A stretch of DNA of 34,213 nt from an uncultured Flavobacteriaceae bacterium (GCA_905480425.1 CAJQQG010000025.1:1-34213), one strand, 5' to 3'. Positions 22,834-32,484 are shown, numbered from the stretch's first letter. Notes: generated by a model from the letters alone, not told the origin. Numbers and translations are program-made.

Positions 22834-25560
22834 TTAAATTTTAAAAACAAAAGGAATATTAGGATCAAAAATTTCACTAATTATTGTAAATAACTCTTTT
22901 TCGAAATTCAAAAAAATTGATTCATTCATTTCGATTAGTGTTTTTGCCCTTGAATTTTCAGTTTTAGAGGCAGCTATAAAATTATTTTCAAAATTTTTCA
23001 GAGGTATGACACCTCCCCTTACTTTATCTTCTTTAAATTCATCTTTAATCGCATAAGCGTACAAAAACACCTGAAATAATGCGCTTTTTTTAGGGTCTGT
23101 TATAAGCTCATCCCAATGCCTAAAGGAGAGGTTTGAGGCAGTCACATTTCCTGTTTTATAATCCACAAATCGAATGACACCGTCTAGAGAATCAATTCGG
23201 TCAATACTTCCTTTAAAAATAATTTCCTTTTCAAGACCTTTTACCCAAATAGGTTTAGAAAATCTGTACTCTAGTCCTAATATTTTTAAATCTCTACCCT
23301 TGGTGATCTGGCTTTTTTCTTCAATTAGAAAAGAGGTTAAAATCTTTTCCATAACATTAAAGATGATAAAATTTTTACCAGTTCTTTGACCATTATTTTT
23401 ATAGACTGAATTAAAAGTTTTCTCTAAGAGTTTTGGTAACGTAAGTAACATTTTATCATAGTCTTGAGAACTCAGTTTTTTATTTAAAAAAGGGGTGTAA
23501 ACTAATTCTAAAACTTCATGCATAATTGTCCCTTTGTTTTGAGCACTCAAATCATTTTCATTAGCTTCAAAGGGTTTTATCTTAAGCATTCGCTGTTCGT
23601 AAAAAAGATAAGGATTACGAATATATTGTCCAATTGAAGAAGGTGAGAATCCTTGTTTTGCAATTTCATCTAACTGCTTTAACACCGCTGAAGTTTTAAT
23701 TGCTTTTTTGAGAGAAGTTTTCTGAACTGTTAAAGGATAATCAATTTGTTTGAACGATAACTTGTGCTTTGGTGATTTGAAATATTCTAATTGAACTAAA
23801 AACCTACTTTTTTCTCCAGAAAATAATCCTTCAGGGGTTGCATTATAAAGTAAATAAATATTTTTTGCCCGCTGTAATAGTCGAAAAAAATGATATGCAT
23901 ATAGATGGTCTTGCTCGATAAATGTATTCATTTCAAATTTTCTTCGCACATCAAAAGGAATCACCGAAAAAGGTGTTTTCCCAAAGGGAAAAATTCCCTC
24001 GTTTACATTGGTAATAATCACATTGTCATAATCTAATAATCTAGTTTCTAATACCCCCATAATCTGAAGTTTAGAGAGAGCATCTCCAGAAAAATCTAAT
24101 GTTTCTTGTTGGACCATTAATTGAAAGACCATTTTAACATCTTCCAGTGTTGTCATTAATTTTTTATCTTCATGTTGCTCGGAAAGATCTTCCCAAAGTA
24201 TTAAAAACCTATCGCAATAATGAGCATAAAGGGATTCATTATTTGAAGAACTATAAAAGGTTTTAAAAGCTATCGTTATTTTTTGAATTCGTTCTAAGAA
24301 AGTGTTAACTGAAGAAAAAGGAGAAAACAAAAGATCACTCAATTCACCACCCGAATTTTTAAGGTTTTCTACTGGAATATAATTGCGATTTGACTTTTGG
24401 AAAAGAGCAATAGTATCAGCTAAAGACTCTCCATTATCTTCCAAAACTGATCCTGTAGATGCCACTTCTAATATTACTTTCACTTCATGAATAGAATGTC
24501 CCGCTTCACTATAATTTTGCAATAATTCAAATAAATTAAAATAAAAAGATGATAACATTGTTTTTGCAATAGGGTACCCCATCGTAATGTTCCAATCACT
24601 AACATTTTGATGAAGTGCTGATAGCGTTGGATGTAATAAATTTTCATCACCCAGAACAATTACAGAACTACTGTTAGGATTTTTTTCATTTAGCTCTGTT
24701 GCAATTTGAACTGCTGTTTTTGCTTGTGTAATATTTTTAGAAACACTTATTATTTCGATTTCTTTGGCAGCAAAAAAATTATTAGAAAATATATTTGTTT
24801 TTTCTTTTTTTAAAGAATTCCATGATTTAAGATAACGCCGAATAAAATGACCTGCCCCTTGATAAGGATCATCGTAAAAACTTTGATCAAGATCCCATAG
24901 AATCTCTGCCTTTTCTGTTGCTAAAAGTTCCTGGATAATAGTTTCTTCTGCTTTTGTTAGTGCATTAAATCCTACAAAATAATGATGGAGTAATTTAGAC
25001 TCTGTATAAAAACCTAAATTACGAACGGCCTCTCTGAGTTGCATACCTGCATATCCTTTTTGTTTTAAAAGTAAGTATTCGTATAGCTTTTTATAAAGAA
25101 CTGGTAATTCACTTTGAAAGTTGAGATGGTTACTCCTAATACTTTCTTTTTCGCTTAAACTCCATGCTTCAATTTCATCTACAGCACCCATAAAAGCAAA
25201 CAACTTGTTGGAATCAATCAATTGAGCATCAACTTCGTTAAATTCCTGTAAAACCGAAGGAGCCCAATTAAAAAATTGATTCATTGTATCTTGTTTTTCT
25301 TTTGGAGTATGCATTAAGTACACCTCATAAAAAGAATACAATAAATCAATTTTTGTTATTGTTTTTAGATCTGATAAATCATTGATAAATGACTCTATAC
25401 TTATGATTTCAGGGGAAATTTTTGGGACTTGTATTTGCTTTTTTAAGGCTTCTTTTAGGAATGTTATAGATCGGATACTTGGAACAATAATTTTAATCTG
25501 ATCTAATTCTTTATGAGAAGTAGTTATTATTTTCGCAACATCATCTAAAAAGGTATTCAT
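22834..25560 (-). CDS. addB: AddB-like subunit of the AddAB helicase-nuclease
   Basis: 908 residues. Partner of AddA in processing double-strand break ends for RecA loading. The C-terminal PD-(D/E)XK nuclease domain is visible in FKGSIDRIDSLDGVIRF followed by DYKTG near residue 800. The N-terminus has inactive-helicase-like text (IIVPSIRSITFLKEAL) where other AddB proteins carry a Walker A, and the cysteines that hold the 4Fe-4S cluster in Firmicutes AddB are missing (YIRNPYLFYEQ instead of a Cys-containing version). This fits the short Bacteroidota type. It lies 73 bases downstream of addA on the same strand, ATG start at 25560. Confidence 0.85.
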   Translation of the reverse strand: MNTFLDDVAKIITTSHKELDQIKIIVPSIRSITFLKEALKKQIQVPKISPEIISIESFINDLSDLKTITKIDLLYSFYEVYLMHTPKEKQDTMNQFFNWAPSVLQEFNEVDAQLIDSNKLFAFMGAVDEIEAWSLSEKESIRSNHLNFQSELPVLYKKLYEYLLLKQKGYAGMQLREAVRNLGFYTESKLLHHYFVGFNALTKAEETIIQELLATEKAEILWDLDQSFYDDPYQGAGHFIRRYLKSWNSLKKEKTNIFSNNFFAAKEIEIISVSKNITQAKTAVQIATELNEKNPNSSSVIVLGDENLLHPTLSALHQNVSDWNITMGYPIAKTMLSSFYFNLFELLQNYSEAGHSIHEVKVILEVASTGSVLEDNGESLADTIALFQKSNRNYIPVENLKNSGGELSDLLFSPFSSVNTFLERIQKITIAFKTFYSSSNNESLYAHYCDRFLILWEDLSEQHEDKKLMTTLEDVKMVFQLMVQQETLDFSGDALSKLQIMGVLETRLLDYDNVIITNVNEGIFPFGKTPFSVIPFDVRRKFEMNTFIEQDHLYAYHFFRLLQRAKNIYLLYNATPEGLFSGEKSRFLVQLEYFKSPKHKLSFKQIDYPLTVQKTSLKKAIKTSAVLKQLDEIAKQGFSPSSIGQYIRNPYLFYEQRMLKIKPFEANENDLSAQNKGTIMHEVLELVYTPFLNKKLSSQDYDKMLLTLPKLLEKTFNSVYKNNGQRTGKNFIIFNVMEKILTSFLIEEKSQITKGRDLKILGLEYRFSKPIWVKGLEKEIIFKGSIDRIDSLDGVIRFVDYKTGNVTASNLSFRHWDELITDPKKSALFQVFLYAYAIKDEFKEDKVRGGVIPLKNFENNFIAASKTENSRAKTLIEMNESIFLNFEKELFTIISEIFDPNIPFVFKI

Positions 25561-25633
25561 CCTTAAATTTATAAAAATAGGTCTTTGTTAGCCTTGCTTA
25601 ACTATAATTTTTCTGATCATTTTACAACAAGTA

Positions 25634-28600
25634 CTAACTACAATTTTCGACCCTTATTTCAGAACCAATATAGACCAAAAATTTTTTGACAGGATTATAG
25701 CCAAGGGTTTCATAAATAGATCCATAAGAATCAATTTGAAGAGTGTCTTCTTCCTTGGGCTCACCTGTTTTATAATCTAAAATAACGGCACTACCATCTG
25801 CTAAAAGGTTTACTCGATCTGGGCGTAAAGTTCGACCATCAGGAACCAATATGTCTTTTTCTACTAGAACAACATCATCACTCTTAAAATAGGGAGAGAG
25901 AATAGGGTGGTGTACGATTTCAAATATTTTTTTTTCTATAAATGATATTGTTTCTCCTGAAAAGTTAAGTTTAGAAATGGATTCTTCTATTACTTTCGAG
26001 AGTTTTTCAGAATGGGTTACTTTCGCTAAAACATCATGCAGCAACAAACCTTTTTTTTGAGCTAATATTGATTCTTTAGTGGGTCTATTAAAAACAACTA
26101 ATTTTTTCTTCCATAAAGAAGAAGTCTTAAATTGAATTTTAATTTTTTCTTCTTTGCTGGTCTCTTCTTCAGTTTCAGCAGTTTTTTTTAAGGTCTTTTC
26201 TCCCCATTCAAATGATGTGTTTTCATCTAAGGTTCCTCCTTGATTATTAATAAAACTTTTTAGTAATTCGGCATACGTGGAGGCACCTTCTTTAGCAACT
26301 TCTTGGGTGATAATATATAACTGATCTTTTGCCCTGGTTAGTGCTACATATAATACATTGAAGGCATCTAATTTTTGTTCCAAAACATACTGATCATAAA
26401 GTGACTGTCCTTGGACTCCATATAATTGAATATTTTTAGAGGCATTAATCCAAGCCCATTTAATCGAAGAGAGTGGTTCTTCTTTAAAGGGATACCAGAT
26501 TTTATTTTTGATATTAGATGAATTAAGTACTGTATCCATAAAAGGTAAAATAACAACTGGAAATTCTAATCCTTTTGCTTGGTGAATTGTCATTACAGAT
26601 ATTGAATTGGTACCCTCAGGGGTTTTTATTCTAAGGGTATTCTCTTGTTTTTCCCAAAACTTCAAATAGCCTGAAATTGTTTGAGATTCTGTGGTTGAAA
26701 ATTCAAAAATATCTTCAATAAATGTATTTAAAAATGGATCGCTAGAAGGGAGTAGAGATATACTTTCGAGGATAGACTCCGCAGCCTCTAAAACAGATAA
26801 CTTTGATAGATTATTTAATGATAATTTAAACCTAAATTGTCTTTCTAATTTTTTAAAAAAATCCTTGCTTTTTAAATGAATATGATTTAATATAAACAAA
26901 TGGTTTTCCTTTTCAAACTCGGGTGTTAACAAACACAATACATCTATTATTAATTTGTGTTGTTCCGAATCATTGGGACGTGCAATTAATTTTAGTATTG
27001 CAAGAATAAACTGTACATATGTCGATTGCCCTACCACTAAAGATTCAGAAGATATAATAGGATACCCTACTTCTGTTAACCCTGCACCTATAGCTGATGC
27101 TTGTTTTTTTGTGCGTACTAGAACGACAATATCTTCTAGCGCATATCCTGAATCAATTGCTTTGATTACAGTGGCGTTTGTTTTCTCTACATAAACCTGA
27201 ATATTCTCATCAACTTTTCTGCCACTTGGAATAGCTTCAACACTTACATATCCACCTACTTTTTTTGCTTCCTGTTGGCTTTCTTCACCATAAATTTTAT
27301 GATAATCCGTTTCTTCAAATAATTTTGAAAAAGTTAAAAAGAATTGATTGTTAAAATCGACAATAGATGCTCCTGAGCGATAATTTTTAACTAGGAAATC
27401 GTTTGATGCTTTTATCTGAAAGGGATTGTCTTTATGTGTAAATAGATTTACAAATTGTTTGATATCGCCACCACGCCATCTGTAAATTGCTTGTTTTGGA
27501 TCACCCACAAGAAGAAGTGATCCTTGTTCCCCATTGAGAGATTCGCCCGCTAAGGCATTTGAAATTAATGGAATCAAATTTGTCCATTGTAATTTTGAGG
27601 TGTCTTGAAATTCATCTAAAAAATAATGCTGGTATCGCTCCCCTAATCTTTCATAAATAAATGGGGCATCTGCATCCTGAACTAGTTTACTTATTTTTTG
27701 GTTAAATTCTCCTAAGAGCCTAACTTCTTTTCGATTTTGAAGAACTTCTAAGCGCGCTTCCAATCGCTGTAATAAACTGCGTGGAACCCACGATTTAATT
27801 GTTGCTTCGCTAAGTAGTGCTTTTCCTACATATTTTTTAATTTCACAATAATCTTCGTTTAATTTAACTTGAATTGTGTCTATAATTTCTTTTTTCTTAG
27901 TGTCTAGACTTTGTTTATAAAGAGATTTTTCGCCTACTAATGCTAAAGCTAATTGATTAGAGTAAAGTTTTGAATAATGCCTCTGAACTACTGCTTGAAA
28001 ATGATTGTACAGGGTCCCTTTATAAAAGTCGGATTTTTCAAGTCCATGCTGATGAATTAATGAAAGAGCTTCAGTTGCAATCTCAGTAGCTTTATTTTCA
28101 GCTTTTAATTTTTCCTTGCTTAGTGTTTTAAAATCTTCTAAATGATCTAATATTGTTTTCTTTTTTAAATCATACAAAGGAATACGATCATTTTCATTCA
28201 GTAATATTCCAGCAAATTCATTTAAATCTTTTTGAATATTCCAGCTGTTCTGTTGTAAAACTCTTGAAATACTAAAGTCATTTAGTAATTGGGTTAATAA
28301 TTCATCTTTTCCTACTTCCTCAATAATAGAACTTACTGTTTCTTCAAGTAGACTCTTAGGATCTAATACAACCTCAAATCCAAATGGTAGTTTTAGTTCT
28401 TTTACAAAAGTTCGTATTAATCTGTGTGTAAATTTATCTAAGGTAATCACGTCAAAACTTCCATATTCAAATAAAATCTGGCGTAACATAAGCTGTGCTC
28501 TTCGACTTAATTCTTTTTCGTCGATAGCCAGTCCATCACACAGGGTGTTTTTAATGTTTTTATCTAAAAAAGTATCTTTCGATAGAGCAAATAAAACGGC

Positions 28601-28777
28601 TAATATTCTGTTTTTTAATTCATTAACGGCTTTATTCGTAAATGTTAATGCTAAAAGAATTCGATAAGGCTTTGGGGTTTTTGAACCTAAAAGAAGTGTT
28701 AAATACCGCAATACTAAATTATAGGTCTTCCCAGAGCCAGCAGCGGCATTTATAATATGAAAATTTGTTTGATTCAA
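25634..28777 (-). CDS. addA: AddA-like UvrD-family helicase-nuclease
   Basis: 1047 residues, SF1A helicase with a nuclease tail. Walker A AAGSGKT at 12-18, motif Ia TFTNKAVNELKNR, Walker B DEFQDTS, motif III LLLVGDPKQAIYRWRGG, motif V/VI region TIHQAKGLEFPVV and YVALTRAKDQLYI, and a C-terminal PD-(D/E)XK nuclease (RPDRVNLL, DYKTGEP). It forms AddAB (RecBCD-type) with the downstream gene. The start codon is TTG at 28777: the Walker A is only 11 residues in, no in-frame ATG or GTG precedes it before the stop at 28793-28795, and the resulting N-terminus MNQTNFHIINAAAGSGKT matches family length. Divergent from sodA. Confidence 0.92.
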   Translation of the reverse strand: MNQTNFHIINAAAGSGKTYNLVLRYLTLLLGSKTPKPYRILLALTFTNKAVNELKNRILAVLFALSKDTFLDKNIKNTLCDGLAIDEKELSRRAQLMLRQILFEYGSFDVITLDKFTHRLIRTFVKELKLPFGFEVVLDPKSLLEETVSSIIEEVGKDELLTQLLNDFSISRVLQQNSWNIQKDLNEFAGILLNENDRIPLYDLKKKTILDHLEDFKTLSKEKLKAENKATEIATEALSLIHQHGLEKSDFYKGTLYNHFQAVVQRHYSKLYSNQLALALVGEKSLYKQSLDTKKKEIIDTIQVKLNEDYCEIKKYVGKALLSEATIKSWVPRSLLQRLEARLEVLQNRKEVRLLGEFNQKISKLVQDADAPFIYERLGERYQHYFLDEFQDTSKLQWTNLIPLISNALAGESLNGEQGSLLLVGDPKQAIYRWRGGDIKQFVNLFTHKDNPFQIKASNDFLVKNYRSGASIVDFNNQFFLTFSKLFEETDYHKIYGEESQQEAKKVGGYVSVEAIPSGRKVDENIQVYVEKTNATVIKAIDSGYALEDIVVLVRTKKQASAIGAGLTEVGYPIISSESLVVGQSTYVQFILAILKLIARPNDSEQHKLIIDVLCLLTPEFEKENHLFILNHIHLKSKDFFKKLERQFRFKLSLNNLSKLSVLEAAESILESISLLPSSDPFLNTFIEDIFEFSTTESQTISGYLKFWEKQENTLRIKTPEGTNSISVMTIHQAKGLEFPVVILPFMDTVLNSSNIKNKIWYPFKEEPLSSIKWAWINASKNIQLYGVQGQSLYDQYVLEQKLDAFNVLYVALTRAKDQLYIITQEVAKEGASTYAELLKSFINNQGGTLDENTSFEWGEKTLKKTAETEEETSKEEKIKIQFKTSSLWKKKLVVFNRPTKESILAQKKGLLLHDVLAKVTHSEKLSKVIEESISKLNFSGETISFIEKKIFEIVHHPILSPYFKSDDVVLVEKDILVPDGRTLRPDRVNLLADGSAVILDYKTGEPKEEDTLQIDSYGSIYETLGYNPVKKFLVYIGSEIRVENCS

Positions 28778-28800
28778 AACTTTAAAAGTAATTTAAATGT

Positions 28801-28824
28801 AAGGCTTTTCAAAAGTTAAGCCTT
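28801..28824. repeat. inverted repeat in the addA-sodA intergenic region
   Basis: AAGGCTT (28801-28807) and AAGCCTT (28818-28824) are perfect 7-bp arms around a 10-base spacer. It sits upstream of the sodA -7 element (28843-28850), about where a regulator overlapping the -33 region would bind, and also upstream of addA. The two G-C pairs per arm make it less trivial than the AT-only repeats elsewhere. Confidence 0.4.
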
Positions 28825-28842
28825 TATTCAGAAAAGAAATTT

Positions 28843-28850
28843 TAATTTTG
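28843..28850 (+). promoter_or_regulatory. promoter -7 element of sodA
   Basis: TAATTTTG is a perfect TAnnTTTG, 23 bases before the ATG at 28874. At 17-base spacing the upstream triplet is TTT rather than TTG. Confidence 0.65.
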
Positions 28851-28873
28851 TCTGAATCTTAAAAATTAAAAAA

Positions 28874-29482
28874 ATGGCTTTTGAATTACCTGACCTTTCT
28901 TATGCATACGATGCATTAGAACCAAATATTGATGCTCGCACTATGGAAATTCACCACAGTAAACATCACAATGGTTATACCACTAATCTTAATAATGCAA
29001 TTACTGATACTCCGCATGCTTCTCAAACAATTGAAGAGATTTTAAAAGGACTTGACCTTAACAATAAGGCGTTAAGAAATAACGGTGGTGGTTTCTACAA
29101 CCACAGACTTTTTTGGGCGATAATGTCGCCTGATGGCGGTGGAACTCCTTCTGGTGATTTGGCATCCGCTATTAATAATACTTTTGGATCGTTTGATGAT
29201 TTTAAAAATGAATTTGCTAAAGCATCCGCTACACAATTTGGATCTGGTTGGGCATGGTTATGTGTGCAATCTGATGGTTCTTTGAAGATTTGTGCTACAG
29301 CAAACCAAGATAATCCATTAATGCCAGGTATTGGGTGTGGTGGTATCCCTATTTTAGGAATCGATGTATGGGAACATGCTTATTATCTGAATTATCAAAA
29401 CAGACGTCCTGATTATATTCAAGCATTTTTTAATGTAATCAACTGGGATAAAGTAAGTGAACTTTATAAAAAAGGAGTGTAA
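28874..29482 (+). CDS. sodA: superoxide dismutase, Mn type
   Basis: 202-residue Fe/Mn-family superoxide dismutase, cytoplasmic (no signal peptide). The metal ligands are H27 (MEIHHSKHH), H77 (GGGFYNH), D164 and H168 (DVWEHAYY). The second-sphere glutamine lies in TANQDNPLM (Q145), the position used by Mn enzymes, and QFGSGWAWL is also of Mn style, so Mn or cambialistic metal use is likelier than strict Fe. The usual GGGH before the second ligand is GGGF here. It has its own promoter and a terminator at 29507-29533. Confidence 0.95.
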   Translation: MAFELPDLSYAYDALEPNIDARTMEIHHSKHHNGYTTNLNNAITDTPHASQTIEEILKGLDLNNKALRNNGGGFYNHRLFWAIMSPDGGGTPSGDLASAINNTFGSFDDFKNEFAKASATQFGSGWAWLCVQSDGSLKICATANQDNPLMPGIGCGGIPILGIDVWEHAYYLNYQNRRPDYIQAFFNVINWDKVSELYKKGV

Positions 29483-29506
29483 TTTCCTTTAAATTTATTA
29501 TCAAAT

Positions 29507-29533
29507 AAAGGGAGATATAAATACCTCCCTTTT
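29507..29533 (+). terminator. terminator between convergent sodA and purF
   Basis: AAAGGGAG (29507-29514) and CTCCCTTT (29525-29532) form an 8-bp stem with a 10-base loop, followed by a short T stretch. On the minus strand the same stem is followed by TTTATTT-like sequence, so it may also stop purF transcripts. This is the only convergent pair in the window with a gap and a hairpin. Confidence 0.7.
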
Positions 29534-29568
29534 ATCCCAAATCTTATCTTAAACTATTTAAGTAACGA

Positions 29569-29586
29569 TGCTTCAAATATGAAGCA
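29569..29586. repeat. small hairpin downstream of purF
   Basis: TGCTTCA (29569-29575) and TGAAGCA (29580-29586) form a 7-bp stem with the 4-base loop AATA. It has no T tract. It may stabilise the 3' end of the purF mRNA or belong to a double terminator with 29507-29533. Confidence 0.35.
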
Positions 29587-29640
29587 ATCTAAACGTTAAA
29601 GTAATTAACTTGTTGATGTACACTAATTATAAATTAACAA

Positions 29641-31533
29641 TTAGTATGCCCTTTTATTGCTTTTTTCTATAAAATTTATGAATGCCTGATTGACAACACG
29701 ACAACCTCCAGGTGTAGGGTAATTTCCTGAAAAATACCAGTCCCCTAGGTTTTTGGGACAAGCTTTGTGAAGGCCGCTAAGCTTTTGAAAAATTACATTT
29801 ACCTCAGCTTTAATATTATTTTTTAGAAGTTGTGCAATTTTAATTGAAATTTGATCATCAGTAAAAGGATCATAGATTTGTTTAACATAATTAAGAGGAA
29901 CTTTACTTTTATCTTTTAAACTTTCCTTACAATTCTCGTATACTGTTTTCAAAGTAGCTTCATAAGTTCCTTTATCTTTGTGTAAAGAAAGAGCTGCCCT
30001 AAAAGCAATAAACTCCTCTAATTTAGCCATATCAATTCCGTAACAATCTGGGTATCTAATTTGTGGAGCACTAGATACCACTACAATTTTCTTGGGACCT
30101 AAGCGATCTAACATTTGAAGAATACTTTTCTGAAGGGTCGTGCCTCTTACAATGCTGTCATCAATTATGACAAGATTGTCTGTGTTTTTTATAATTCCAT
30201 ACGTTATGTCATAAACATGAGCAACAAGGTCATCTCTTCCTTTATCTTCAGTGATAAAAGTACGTAACTTTGCATCCTTTATCGCAATTTTTTCAATACG
30301 AGGCTTGAGACCTAGCATTTTAGTTATGGCTTCAATATCTGGCGGATCTTTCTTGATTGATTTAGTGAGAAGGTCACGAACATGATCTTGAACAGCTCCA
30401 ATCATTCCATAAAAGGAAGTTTCAGCAGTATTTGGAATAAAAGAAAAAACAGAGTTTTCTAAATCACCTTCAATTGCTTTATGAACCATTGGGAATAAAG
30501 CAGCTCCTAAATTTTTACGCTCTTGATAAATTTCTGCATCGCTCCCTCTGGAAAAATAAATACGCTCAAAGGAACAGGCCCTTTTTAATTGAGGCGCTAA
30601 AATCTGTTTAATTTCTGTGTCACCTGATTTTTTAGTAATAACAGCCATTCCTGGTTCTAACTCCTGAATACTCTCAAAAGGAACATTAAAAACAGTTTGA
30701 ATTACGGGACGTTCCGAGGTTACTACAATAATTTCATCATCATTATAATAATACACTGGTCTAATCCCATTTGGATCTCTAAGAACAAATGAATCTCCAT
30801 GCCCTAAAAGCCCTGCAACAGCGTAACCACCATCCCAATTTTTAGCTGCTTTCCGCAATATTTTAGACAAATTCAAGCGTTCAGCTATTAAGGGAGAAGC
30901 CTCTGCTTTTGAATATCCTTCACGCTTTAATTTTTTATATATTTTAGCTACTGCATAATCTAGAAAATGTCCTATTTTTTCCATAACAGTTACAGTATCC
31001 GCCATTTCTTTAGGGTGTTGTCCAAGATCAACTAGATTATCAAACAGTTCGTTAACGTTAGTTAAGTTGAAATTTCCTGCTACAATCAAATTTCGATGCA
31101 TCCAATTATTTTGACGTAAAAAAGGATGGACACTTTCTATATTGTTTTTGCCAAAAGTTCCGTATCTAACATGCCCTAACATTAACTCTCCTACATATGG
31201 TACGTCTTGTTTTAACTTTTCGGAATTTGAAAGGAGGTCTGGATCTAAATCAATTTGTTTTTGAATTCTACTATTAATCGTGTTAAATATGTCCTGAATA
31301 GGTTGTTGTTCTGCAGAACGCACACGACTAATATAGCGCTGCCCAGGTTTCATATTATATTTGATACTCGCAAAACCAGCTCCGTCCTGACCTCTATTAT
31401 GCTGTTTTTCCATTAAAAGATACATCTTGTCTAAACCGTAAAGAGAACTACCATACTTTTCTTTATAAAAAGATAAAGGCTTTTTAAGTTGTAAAAGGGC
31501 AATTCCGCATTCATGCTTAATAGCGTCGCTCAT
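29641..31533 (-). CDS. purF: amidophosphoribosyltransferase, long Bacteroidota form
   Basis: First committed step of purine synthesis: PRPP plus glutamine to phosphoribosylamine. 630 residues, against about 500 in E. coli. The N-terminal Ntn glutaminase has its nucleophile at C9 (MSDAIKHECGIALL), so eight residues must be removed to expose it. HNRGQDGAGFASI and GHVRYGTFG complete that domain. The phosphoribosyltransferase half has the PRPP loop LVIIDDSIVRGTT and SSAPQIRYPDCYGIDM. A C-terminal extension of about 120 residues ends in LGDWYFSGNYPTPGGCRVVN. It follows the PfkB gene by 15 bases, and purN is two genes upstream. This long form often coexists with a standard PurF in flavobacteria, so it may be a paralogue with a specialised role. 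Confidence 0.92.
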   Translation of the reverse strand: MSDAIKHECGIALLQLKKPLSFYKEKYGSSLYGLDKMYLLMEKQHNRGQDGAGFASIKYNMKPGQRYISRVRSAEQQPIQDIFNTINSRIQKQIDLDPDLLSNSEKLKQDVPYVGELMLGHVRYGTFGKNNIESVHPFLRQNNWMHRNLIVAGNFNLTNVNELFDNLVDLGQHPKEMADTVTVMEKIGHFLDYAVAKIYKKLKREGYSKAEASPLIAERLNLSKILRKAAKNWDGGYAVAGLLGHGDSFVLRDPNGIRPVYYYNDDEIIVVTSERPVIQTVFNVPFESIQELEPGMAVITKKSGDTEIKQILAPQLKRACSFERIYFSRGSDAEIYQERKNLGAALFPMVHKAIEGDLENSVFSFIPNTAETSFYGMIGAVQDHVRDLLTKSIKKDPPDIEAITKMLGLKPRIEKIAIKDAKLRTFITEDKGRDDLVAHVYDITYGIIKNTDNLVIIDDSIVRGTTLQKSILQMLDRLGPKKIVVVSSAPQIRYPDCYGIDMAKLEEFIAFRAALSLHKDKGTYEATLKTVYENCKESLKDKSKVPLNYVKQIYDPFTDDQISIKIAQLLKNNIKAEVNVIFQKLSGLHKACPKNLGDWYFSGNYPTPGGCRVVNQAFINFIEKSNKRAY

Positions 31534-31548
31534 TAGAAAGTATTAATT

Positions 31549-32472
31549 TTATGTTAATTCAAATTCAGTTAATGATTTAAAGATATCTAAACGTTCATTT
31601 AGTTCAGGTAATATTAATTCTTCTAGAGATTTTGTTCCAAATTTTTGAACTGTAAAAGAAGCCATAGCTGAACCGATAATTGTAGCTGTCTTCATTTCTT
31701 CAAAAGAAACATTCTTGCACTGTGAAAGGTGACCAACAAACCCTCCTATAAAACTATCCCCCGCTCCTGTTGGATCAAAAACCTTTTCTAATGGAAGTGC
31801 AGGTGCACAAAAAATTTGATTTTCATGAAAAAGTAGCGCTCCATGTTCTCCTTTTTTAATAATCACGTATTTAGGACCCATTTGCTGGAGTTTTTTAGCA
31901 GCTTCAACTAAAGAATGGGTTGATGTAATCATTCTAGCCTCTTCGTCATTAATTGAAATGACATCTACTTTTCCAATAACTTCATCTAACTTTTCTCTGT
32001 AACTTTCAATCCAAAAATTCATAGTATCCATGACTACTAGGGTAGGCTTATTGGATAATTGATTTAAAACTGCTAATTGCAAATTGGGATCTAAATTTCC
32101 TAAAAGAACAATGCTTGCATCTTTAAAATGATCTGGAACAATAGGCTTAAACTTTGTAAGGACATTAAGTTGGGTTTCCATGGTTGTCCTAGTGTTTAAA
32201 TCATTATGATATTTTCCGCTCCAAAAAAAAGTTTTTTCACCTTTAATAGTTTCTACTCCTGATAGATCAAGTTTCCTTAACTTTAATAAGTCTAGATGCT
32301 CTTGCTCAAAATCATCTCCAATTACGGAAACTATTCCACATTTAGCTTTAAAAAGGGAAGCCGCAAGTCCAATGTAGGTTGCGCAACCACCTAATATTTT
32401 ACCAGTTTTTCCAAAAGGTGTTTCTATGGCATCATAAGCCATGGTGCCTATTACTAAAAGTTTCTGATTCAT
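31549..32472 (-). CDS. PfkB-family sugar or nucleoside kinase
   Basis: 307-residue ribokinase-fold kinase. The N-terminus contains the substrate-side GGCATYIGLAASL, and the C-terminal signature DPTGAGDSFIGGF holds the catalytic base D239 and the anion hole. The acceptor cannot be read from sequence. Its position between rnhA/purN and purF, 15 bases ahead of purF, makes a ribosyl compound such as a nucleoside or ribose a reasonable guess, but that is inference from context. A perfect -7 element ends four bases before the ATG, implying a leaderless transcript that starts here and continues into purF. Confidence 0.88.
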   Translation of the reverse strand: MNQKLLVIGTMAYDAIETPFGKTGKILGGCATYIGLAASLFKAKCGIVSVIGDDFEQEHLDLLKLRKLDLSGVETIKGEKTFFWSGKYHNDLNTRTTMETQLNVLTKFKPIVPDHFKDASIVLLGNLDPNLQLAVLNQLSNKPTLVVMDTMNFWIESYREKLDEVIGKVDVISINDEEARMITSTHSLVEAAKKLQQMGPKYVIIKKGEHGALLFHENQIFCAPALPLEKVFDPTGAGDSFIGGFVGHLSQCKNVSFEEMKTATIIGSAMASFTVQKFGTKSLEELILPELNERLDIFKSLTEFELT

Positions 32473-32476
32473 TTTA

Positions 32477-32484
32477 CAAAAGTA
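32477..32484 (-). promoter_or_regulatory. promoter -7 element of pfkB-purF
   Basis: The minus strand reads TACTTTTG, a perfect TAnnTTTG, followed by TAAA and then the ATG at 32472. It gives the pfkB-purF pair an internal promoter separate from the one upstream of purN. No TTG -33 at standard spacing. Confidence 0.6.
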
